Of a DNA stretch of 64,000 nucleotides, positions 54,497 through 61,051 are shown piece after piece. The position numbers and the translations under genes are program-made. Each line of letters starts with the position of its first letter. Position 1 is the first letter of the stretch. The DNA lies in assembly GCF_900156575.1 (NCBI RefSeq), contig NZ_FTNY01000001.1, positions 558,001-622,000 on the forward strand, in the 5' to 3' direction. The notes beneath the pieces are model-generated. The model was given only the letters and a program-made list of their open reading frames with translations. It was not told where the DNA came from and did not search any database. Origin of the DNA: Chryseobacterium shigense (GTDB lineage: Bacteria; Bacteroidota; Bacteroidia; Flavobacteriales; Weeksellaceae).

Positions 54497-55219
54497 ATGA
54501 ATCTGTACAATCTCATCATTCAGGATAAAGAGGAAGTAACCCTTAACGATGTATTTCTCGGCCAAAACAACAGAGACCAGCTGACCCAGCTTATTAAAGA
54601 GCACACGTACGTCAAAGAACTGCAGGAATACGGCCTTCCGGTAAACAACAAGATCCTTTTGCAGGGAAAGTCAGGTTGTGGGAAAACCATGACCGCAAAA
54701 GCCATTGCCAATGCGTTGGGTAAAAGTATCCTGATCTTAAATCTCAGCAATATCGTCTCTTCCCGTATTGGAGAAACCTCACAGAATATTAAAATGATCT
54801 TTGACAAAGCTGCCCGGGAAAGATCGGTTCTTTTTCTGGATGAACTGGACCAGATCGGAAAAGCCAGAGGGAGCGATGATAAAGATGTAGGTGAAATGAG
54901 AAGGTTGGTGAATACACTGATCCAATTGATTGATTATTATCCCGAAAATGCCCTTCTACTGTGCGCCACCAATCATGCAGAGATCATTGATACTGCTTTG
55001 CTGAGACGTTTCCAGCTGAAGATCAACTATGAAATGCCTTCTGATGAGTTTCTGGATAATTTCTACGATGATCTTCTGTCTAAGTTCCCTGAAGACCTTA
55101 GAACTATAGACCGAAAATACCATATCTCTTTTGCTGAAGCGAAGGACGATGCTTTTACCTCCGTAAAATCAGCACTCATCAAAAAACTGGAATCCCAGAC
55201 CATGACAACACAGCCATGA
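54497..55219 (+). CDS. AAA-family ATPase
   Basis: 240 residues from the ATG at 54497; the frame opens upstream at a GTG, but the ATG gives the normal N-terminus. A single AAA module: Walker A LLQGKSGCGKTMTAKAIA, Walker B SVLFLDELDQIG, sensor-1 ALLLCATNH and an arginine-finger region ALLRRFQLKI. No protease, zinc or membrane domain is attached, so it is probably a small remodelling ATPase with an unknown client. It overlaps the downstream YggS-type gene by 4 bp, which couples their translation. That pairing is unusual to me. Confidence 0.9.
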   Translation: MNLYNLIIQDKEEVTLNDVFLGQNNRDQLTQLIKEHTYVKELQEYGLPVNNKILLQGKSGCGKTMTAKAIANALGKSILILNLSNIVSSRIGETSQNIKMIFDKAARERSVLFLDELDQIGKARGSDDKDVGEMRRLVNTLIQLIDYYPENALLLCATNHAEIIDTALLRRFQLKINYEMPSDEFLDNFYDDLLSKFPEDLRTIDRKYHISFAEAKDDAFTSVKSALIKKLESQTMTTQP

Positions 55220-55947
55220 AAGAAAACATTCTCCACAATCTTGAAGTCATCCATAACAGAATAAAGAAAGCGTGTGAAAAAGCCGGAAGAAATCGCAATG
55301 AAGTAAGATTGTTGCTGGCTACCAAAACAGTTTCTCCGGAACTTATTAAAATAGCCTTAGAAAACGCACAGACGCTCATTGCCGAAAATAAAGTTCAGGA
55401 ACTGAAAGAGAAATATGGGGCACTGAAAGACACACCGCATGAAAATCATTTTATAGGACATCTGCAGACGAATAAAATCAAGGATATTTTAAAATATGAC
55501 GTGGTTTGTGTGCAGTCTCTCGACCGTATGGATCTGGCGGAAAAACTTCATCAACGGCTTTTAGCTGATGGAAAAACCCTGGAGGTTCTGATTCAGGTGA
55601 ATACCTCAAACGAAGAAAGTAAATTCGGAATACATCCGGACAAAGCTGTTGAACTGACTCGGAAAGTTTCGGAATTCAGTACTTTAAAGATCAAAGGTCT
55701 AATGACGATCGGATTTTTCAGTGCAGAAACAGAGAAAGTACGACCTTGTTTCAAACTCCTGAAAAACCTGCAACAGGAAATCATCAAACAAAATATTCCC
55801 AATGTAGATATGAAGGAACTATCTATGGGAATGAGCGGTGATCTGGAAACGGCCATTGAAGAGGGAGCAACGATTGTAAGAGTGGGAACGGCTGTTTTTG
55901 GGGCGAGGGTTTATCCGGATCACTTTTACTGGAATGAAGGGGTTTGA
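55216..55947 (+). CDS. YggS/PLPBP-family pyridoxal-phosphate homeostasis protein
   Basis: 243 residues, the usual size. The PLP-binding lysine lies in VRLLLATKTVSPELIKIAL. The TIM-barrel continues with AENKVQELKEKYGALKD, HFIGHLQTNKIKDILKYDV (the family HxIGxLQxNK motif), LIQVNTSNEESKFGIHPD, and LSMGMSGDLETAIEEGATIV (the SMGMSxD phosphate loop). These proteins bind PLP and balance vitamin B6 and amino acid pools. Its start overlaps the AAA ATPase stop by 4 bp. Confidence 0.95.
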   Translation: MKENILHNLEVIHNRIKKACEKAGRNRNEVRLLLATKTVSPELIKIALENAQTLIAENKVQELKEKYGALKDTPHENHFIGHLQTNKIKDILKYDVVCVQSLDRMDLAEKLHQRLLADGKTLEVLIQVNTSNEESKFGIHPDKAVELTRKVSEFSTLKIKGLMTIGFFSAETEKVRPCFKLLKNLQQEIIKQNIPNVDMKELSMGMSGDLETAIEEGATIVRVGTAVFGARVYPDHFYWNEGV

Positions 55948-56254
55948 AGTTGGAGGACTTGAGGGTTTGCTTGTGGAAGTTGTGTTGTTTGTGAAGGAGA
56001 TGGGTGTTATTTATGTTTATATTTTTTTCCTCCCGATTTTACAGATCTGAAAAGATGTTTAAATAAGCATCTGTTTTAGTTTATTTATTCTCATTACTTC
56101 TATATTTTTTTTTCAAAAACAGAGGACTTATATTCAAAAAACAAGAAGTCTTCCATATAATCATTAAAATTTTACGTTAAAAACGTTAATCTTCTCATTG
56201 AAAAGAGATTAGATCAGTTTTATTGATAGATTTACCGGACACAAATACACTCTG
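55948..56254. other. Non-coding interval
   Basis: AT-rich, with no open frame of note. A small inverted repeat ACGTT-AAA-AACGT lies near 56175-56187. Confidence 0.4.
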
Positions 56255-56467
56255 ATGATGAAACAAAATACTCTGATTTCTCTCCGAAAATCATTCGGAA
56301 TATTGTTCTTTATTTTAATCGGTTCATTACTGTTGATGGACTGTTCGAAATCTTCAACAAGCAATGAAAGCGAAACGATTAAGGCTACTTTCTTAGTGAC
56401 CTGCATCACCATTGCTGCAAGTTTCAGTATTTTCTATCTCTCAAAAAAAATCAGGAGGAAAGAATAA
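56255..56467 (+). CDS. Small membrane protein with lipoprotein-like start
   Basis: 70 residues. The first hydrophobic stretch (FGILFFILIGSLLLMDCSKS) resembles a lipoprotein signal with Cys in LLMDC. A short Ser/Glu-rich spacer is followed by a second hydrophobic helix (TFLVTCITIAASFSIFYL) and a basic tail (SKKIRRKE). The same order of parts is seen in the 60-residue protein at 60797. Family unknown. The next frame (56515) begins 48 bp later and is probably co-transcribed. Confidence 0.6.
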   Translation: MMKQNTLISLRKSFGILFFILIGSLLLMDCSKSSTSNESETIKATFLVTCITIAASFSIFYLSKKIRRKE

Positions 56468-56514
56468 AGATCAAACTTGTTCCCAACAGTTTTCCATTTT
56501 CCCTTCACCGGCAG

Positions 56515-57156
56515 TTGATTTGGGGATTGTTTTTGGGAGCAATTGTATTAATTTTAGCGAAAAAAAATGAAGTAATATCAAGAATGCTTATTGAAAATAA
56601 GGGAATAGAGACGGATACATTTTATATCCATCCATTCAAATTGAACTTTGGAGAAATTGTTGTTTTGAATTTATTCGGTAGAGCCAGCTTCTACAAAACA
56701 AAAATGTTTCTTAAAGACATTTTTTGCGGCAGGATACCACATGAAAACATAATTATCCATCAAAATATGACATTTGTAGAGCATTTTTTTGAACCTGCCA
56801 TCAGAAGAATTTTTCACCCTGTGACGGTTGGAGAATATTTAAAAAAGAATGCAAATCCGAATAGTCCCTATACAACAAAAATTTATGAGACCGAATGGAT
56901 CAATGAGAAAACAAAAGTCAATAGACTTTTTGGAAGTCCCAGAAAACAACTCTCCTTATATTCCACGCTTTCCAAGACTCAAAATATCGTTTTCGATTTA
57001 TCTGGAGAAGGTCCGCAAGGAGCCGAAGAAACTTACAAAATAGTGAAAGACATCGTAAAAAATGGAGGCTCAGCAATTTTACTTGATAGTTTTGATGATA
57101 TGAAAAACGACTGTACGAAATATATCGAATTGCAATGGAAAAATCTGAATTCTTGA
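56515..57156 (+). CDS. Hypothetical membrane-anchored protein, start uncertain
   Basis: 213 residues from a TTG at 56515. The frame stays open and protein-like upstream (KIKLVPNSFPFSLHRQ) to about 56461, right behind a strong AGGAGGAA, but no standard start codon lies there. The first in-frame ATG is at 56584 and would remove the membrane segment (IWGLFLGAIVLILAKK). The rest is soluble and rich in Lys/Phe, with FVEHFFEPAIRRIFHPVTVG and a C-terminal FDLSGEGPQGAEETYKIVKD. No family recognised. A start lost by mutation, or a non-canonical start, is possible. Confidence 0.55.
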   Translation: MIWGLFLGAIVLILAKKNEVISRMLIENKGIETDTFYIHPFKLNFGEIVVLNLFGRASFYKTKMFLKDIFCGRIPHENIIIHQNMTFVEHFFEPAIRRIFHPVTVGEYLKKNANPNSPYTTKIYETEWINEKTKVNRLFGSPRKQLSLYSTLSKTQNIVFDLSGEGPQGAEETYKIVKDIVKNGGSAILLDSFDDMKNDCTKYIELQWKNLNS

Positions 57157-57340
57157 AATATCAGCCAAAATCTAACTATTGATTTCATCAGGCATTGAAT
57201 TAAACATTGCTTTTCAGTGAATATTTGTTTAGTTTTAGCCCCATCTAATCTGAAGCAGTTTATGACATTGCCTAAACCCTTATTGCAACGGTAAAAATGT
57301 AATATTTAAACACTTCTGAATGTCCTATATAAACTAGACC

Positions 57341-58801
57341 ATGAAAAATTTAAAAGCCGCACTAATTTCGTCTTTATTCGCCTTAACCACCCCATCAATA
57401 TACGCCCAAAATTGCGACTGCACCAAAAACCTGCAATGGGTAAAACAAACTTTTGAAGGAAATGATGCCGGTTTTGAATATGCCTTAAAACAAAAAGGTA
57501 ACCAAGCTTACGAAGCACATCATAAAACGATATCCGAAAAAGTAAAATCAATAAAGACCCTCAGTGAATGCACTCCTGTTTTGTATGAATGGCTTACTTT
57601 TTTTCGCTCCGGTCATGTGGCCATCAGACCCCTGAAACAGGAATCTCCAAAACAGAGTGCCCCCGAAAAATCAAATAACGAATTTGCTCATTGGGAAACT
57701 CTGCCGGTAGAAACACAGGATTTCAAGAAGTATCTGGACAAAAAGAAAACGTCCGACTATGAAGGAATCTGGTATACGGAACCTTATACCATTGGAATAA
57801 AAAAGAAGGGAGATCAATATGTAGGATTTATCATAGAATCCGGTGCAGAAACCTGGACAAAAGGACAGGTGAAACTGAAACTCAATTCTTCAGACGGCAA
57901 AATGAGTTCTGTCTATTATATGCGTGATCATTCGGGAGTGGAATCCAAAGAGATCACCTTGACCGGGAAAAATCATTTACAAATCGGAGATTTCAGTCTT
58001 TCAAGAGTCTATCCGAAGATGGAGGACGACCCAAAATATACGCAGTACTTTAAGTCGATAAGCGCTAATGAACCCTATATCGAAAAATTAAACGAAACCA
58101 CTTTTTATTTAAGAATCCCGTCTTTTCAGGCTTCCCAGAAAAAGAAGATTGACAGCGTGATTGCTGCCAACAAAGATAAAATTCTCTCGACTGAAAACCT
58201 GATCATTGACATCAGAAACGGAACCGGAGGAAGTGATGCCAGCTACAATAATATTCTTCCATTGATTTATACCCAACCGATAAGAACCGTTGGTGTAGAA
58301 TATTTATCTACAAAACTGAACAATCAGAGAATGCTGGATTTCATCAACAAACCTGAATACGGGTTTAATGAAGAGAATAAAAAATGGGCCCAGGCTTCAT
58401 TTGATATACTGGAAAAACAGCAGGGAAAATTCGTCAACCTCAATGACCACGTAGTGAGCATTACAAAATATGACACCATTCATCCTTATCCGAAAAATGT
58501 GGGAATTATCATCAATCAGCGAAACGGAAGTACCGATGAGCAGTTTTTGCTTGCCGCCAAACAAAGTAAGAAAGTGAAGTTATTTGGAACCACTACTTAT
58601 GGTGTTTTGGATGTTTCCAATATGTATTATGTTCCTTCGCCGTGTAAGGAATTTGAATTAGGTTATTCGCTTTCAAGAAGTATGCGTATCCCCGATTTTA
58701 CGATCGATGCAAAGGGATTGCAGCCTGATTTTTATCTGGACAGAAGCATTCCGGTGTATGAGTGGACGGATTATGTGAATGGTGTGCTGAACGGAAAGTA
58801 A
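57341..58801 (+). CDS. Exported S41-family peptidase (second copy in window)
   Basis: 486 residues with a signal peptide (KNLKAALISSLFALTTPSIY). The N-terminal half is helical and beta-rich (TLSECTPVLYEWLTFFRSGH). The peptidase core includes FYLRIPSFQASQKKKIDSVI, LIIDIRNGTGGSDASYNNIL and GIIINQRNGSTDEQFLLAAK, where the Ser of NGSTDE is the expected nucleophile; KLFGTTTYGVLDVSN follows. It is only distantly like the S41 protein at 9472 and has a different N-terminal domain. Probably periplasmic or surface. A terminator follows at 58827. Confidence 0.9.
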   Translation: MKNLKAALISSLFALTTPSIYAQNCDCTKNLQWVKQTFEGNDAGFEYALKQKGNQAYEAHHKTISEKVKSIKTLSECTPVLYEWLTFFRSGHVAIRPLKQESPKQSAPEKSNNEFAHWETLPVETQDFKKYLDKKKTSDYEGIWYTEPYTIGIKKKGDQYVGFIIESGAETWTKGQVKLKLNSSDGKMSSVYYMRDHSGVESKEITLTGKNHLQIGDFSLSRVYPKMEDDPKYTQYFKSISANEPYIEKLNETTFYLRIPSFQASQKKKIDSVIAANKDKILSTENLIIDIRNGTGGSDASYNNILPLIYTQPIRTVGVEYLSTKLNNQRMLDFINKPEYGFNEENKKWAQASFDILEKQQGKFVNLNDHVVSITKYDTIHPYPKNVGIIINQRNGSTDEQFLLAAKQSKKVKLFGTTTYGVLDVSNMYYVPSPCKEFELGYSLSRSMRIPDFTIDAKGLQPDFYLDRSIPVYEWTDYVNGVLNGK

Positions 58802-58826
58802 TAGTGATTTCTCGTGTAAAATAATA

Positions 58827-58855
58827 AACCCTTTTCTGTTTTGAGAAGGGTTTTT
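58827..58855 (+). terminator. Rho-independent terminator after the S41 gene
   Basis: AACCCTTTTCT pairs with AGAAGGGTT, with a small bulge, and Ts follow. Confidence 0.8.
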
Positions 58856-58899
58856 ATGTATACTATAATTATTTATTTCATTTAGGCTTGAATTAAAAA

Positions 58900-58930
58900 T
58901 TGTTTTTTATTCAGTATTTCTTTATTTTTG
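58900..58930 (+). promoter_or_regulatory. Likely promoter of the HTH-like/DUF4062 pair
   Basis: TTG (58900-58902), a 20-bp spacer and TATTTTTG (58923-58930). The first start codon is at 59015. Confidence 0.5.
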
Positions 58931-59014
58931 ACCAAATTATGGGTTGAATTTACCATAATTATTAATAAAAAAACTAAAGTCAAAATTATACTATAATAAT
59001 TTAAATTACTTAAT

Positions 59015-59251
59015 ATGAAACTTGAAGAATTAAGTGAAATCTTAAAAGATAAATATCAAAATGCTCCTAAAAATGAACGAGTAGTGAATATTCACATTTT
59101 TGGAATTGAATACGGCGAGATAATAAAGAAAAACAATTACAAGGTTTCCCAAATTATAAAACTTGCAGAGATGAAAAAATCTTATACCGTCGAATTAAGT
59201 AAAGGAATAAAGCTATCTCAATTTGCTAAGCTTAAAAGTAGTACAAGATAG
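59015..59251 (+). CDS. Small HTH-like protein
   Basis: 78 residues, basic. The pattern LEELSEILKDKYQNAPKNER followed by FGIEYGEIIKKNNYKVSQII and a final amphipathic part (ELSKGIKLSQFAKLK) matches small HTH-like proteins of Bacteroidota. It is AT-rich, like the next gene, and lies 32 bp before it, so the two form an operon. It may act as a regulator or as a partner of the DUF4062 protein; neither is proven. Confidence 0.65.
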   Translation: MKLEELSEILKDKYQNAPKNERVVNIHIFGIEYGEIIKKNNYKVSQIIKLAEMKKSYTVELSKGIKLSQFAKLKSSTR

Positions 59252-59283
59252 TGCGAAAATTTATTTGAAATAATATCATTTAT

Positions 59284-60303
59284 ATGACAAAAAGATACTC
59301 TGTATTTGTAAGTTCAACTTATGAAGATTTAAAGGAAGAAAGAAAGGAGGTAATACAGGCACTGTTAGAACTAGATTGCATACCAATTGGAATGGAACTT
59401 TTCCCTGCTACTGATGATGATCAATGGACTCTAATACAGGAACTTATAGAAGACTCAGATTATTATATTTTAATTATTGGAGGTAGATATGGATCTATGA
59501 ACAAGAAAGGTATTAGTTACACTCAAATGGAATACGAATACGCTGTTTCAATAGGTGTTCCAGTTATATCATTCATTCCGAAACATCCAGATCAAATTGT
59601 TACAGGAAAGACTGATAAAAGTTCAGAAAAAGAAAATAAACTTAAAGAGTTTAAGACACTTGTTTCTGAGAAGATGATTAAATTTTGGAATACTCCTGAG
59701 GAATTAGGTTCTGTTGTAAGCAGAAGTTTAGTGAAATTAATTAAGAGTAAGCCTAGAATTGGGTGGGTAAAAGCCGACCAAATCAGTTCTGATCAAGCTA
59801 ACTTAGAAATATTAGAGCTTAAACAAAAAGTTTATGAATTAGAAGAAAAATTAAAAATTTCGCTTGAAACGGAAAATTCCAACTTAATTCAAGATAATGA
59901 TTTATTTAAAGTTATGTACGTTTATAAGCTTAATGGTATAGGCAGATATTTAACTGATTTTATGGAAATACCATTCAACAATTTGTTTTCAAAAACCTGT
60001 TCAATATTAATTGATGAAGGAAAAGAAAGTGAACTTAAATCTTTTATAAGTGCATATATAGCACACCTATTACTAGAGAAATCACCAGAGAAAAAGGATA
60101 TTAATATTATTGATGATAACTTTATGTCAATAATTATTCAACTAAAAGCCTTAGGATTAATTGAAAAAAGTATACGTAAAAGATCCTTAAAAGATTCTGG
60201 CACTTACTGGCAACTTACTCCTAAGGGTGACACTTTAATTACAAATCTAAGAGCAAAAACAAAAATTCCAAACTCTTCAGATCTACCACCTACAATTACT
60301 TAA
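59284..60303 (+). CDS. DUF4062 protein with coiled coil and C-terminal winged helix
   Basis: 339 residues. Residues 5-105 are a DUF4062 domain: YSVFVSSTYEDLKEERKEVI, IGMELFPATDDDQWTLIQEL and YYILIIGGRYGSM, in the TIR/SLOG-like arrangement. Residues about 170-205 form a coiled coil (LEILELKQKVYELEEKLKIS). The C-terminal part (about 225-325) looks like a helical region ending in a winged helix (IQLKALGLIEKSIRKRS; YWQLTPKGDTLITNL). DUF4062 is known from NACHT/WD proteins such as NWD1; here no NTPase is attached. Codon use is much more AT-rich than the flanks, suggesting transfer. A defence role is inference. Confidence 0.8.
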   Translation: MTKRYSVFVSSTYEDLKEERKEVIQALLELDCIPIGMELFPATDDDQWTLIQELIEDSDYYILIIGGRYGSMNKKGISYTQMEYEYAVSIGVPVISFIPKHPDQIVTGKTDKSSEKENKLKEFKTLVSEKMIKFWNTPEELGSVVSRSLVKLIKSKPRIGWVKADQISSDQANLEILELKQKVYELEEKLKISLETENSNLIQDNDLFKVMYVYKLNGIGRYLTDFMEIPFNNLFSKTCSILIDEGKESELKSFISAYIAHLLLEKSPEKKDINIIDDNFMSIIIQLKALGLIEKSIRKRSLKDSGTYWQLTPKGDTLITNLRAKTKIPNSSDLPPTIT

Positions 60304-60796
60304 GTCCCCACGCTGATCTCACCTCCCTGCATTCTATGATTAAAAGCAAATAAATCAATGGAAATTCAGATTATTCATCTTAAAAGCTTTTCCTTTTAAT
60401 TCAATTAAAGATCCCAAAAAACTACAAATCAATCAAAATATCAAGGAAAAGAGGTTGTTTTTCTATACTCACAACAACAAGCCCCTAGTATCATTTTAAG
60501 TTTCTCTTAAAAAAAATCTCATATTTCTGAAAGGGATTTGTTATATCTAGAAAATTTTACACTCCACAAAGTCTCAAAATTCTGCCATATAAAATAAATC
60601 GTAAAGTTTTATATTTTACGGTTGTTTTTTTATTAAGCATAATTGGGCAAAAACCAAATATGAACAGGGATTTGTGATCATAAACCAAGAATACCCTCAC
60701 ATCATTTGCTATTTACCGCATACAGAAGTCTCATTAAAACAGCACACCCGGCATATTTTTTGCTCGTAAAACATTAAAAACCAAACAAATATACCT
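60304..60796. other. Non-coding interval with a distal terminator
   Basis: AATCGTAAA (60597-60605) pairs with TTTACGGTT (60615-60623), with T7 close behind, a terminator about 290 bp past the DUF4062 stop. No gene is visible in between, so the transcript may have a long 3' end or the stretch may have lost a gene. Confidence 0.5.
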
Positions 60797-60979
60797 ATGA
60801 TTAAAAAATTACTCTTTAGCTGTCTCTTCATGACAGTAGTATTCTTGTCTTCATGTGAGAAATCTCAAAATACATCATCAGCACAAGACAGTGAACTATC
60901 CATTAAAACAGTATCAATGGTAACTTTTGGAGCCATGGCTGTTGCACTTCTTGTAGCCTACAGCTACCGAAGAAGATAA
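60797..60979 (+). CDS. Small lipoprotein with C-terminal membrane helix
   Basis: 60 residues. Signal KKLLFSCLFMTVVFLSSC with a lipobox Cys (LSSC), a Ser/Glu-rich spacer (EKSQNTSSAQDSELSIK), then a second helix (MVTFGAMAVALLVAYSY) and an RRR end. If both parts are used, lipid and helix would both anchor it. It shares this plan with the 70-residue protein at 56255. Family unknown. A bidirectional-looking terminator shared with gcvP follows. Confidence 0.65.
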   Translation: MIKKLLFSCLFMTVVFLSSCEKSQNTSSAQDSELSIKTVSMVTFGAMAVALLVAYSYRRR

Positions 60980-60999
60980 AACAAGATCAAAAATAACAA

Positions 61000-61032
61000 A
61001 AAAAAACACCCGTTTAGAATCTAAACGGGTGT
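61000..61032 (-). terminator. Terminator of gcvP
   Basis: ACACCCGTTTAG (61006-61017) pairs perfectly with CTAAACGGGTGT (61021-61032). On the minus strand a long T-run follows. Confidence 0.9.
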
Positions 61033-61051
61033 CTTATATTAGGGTAGATTA

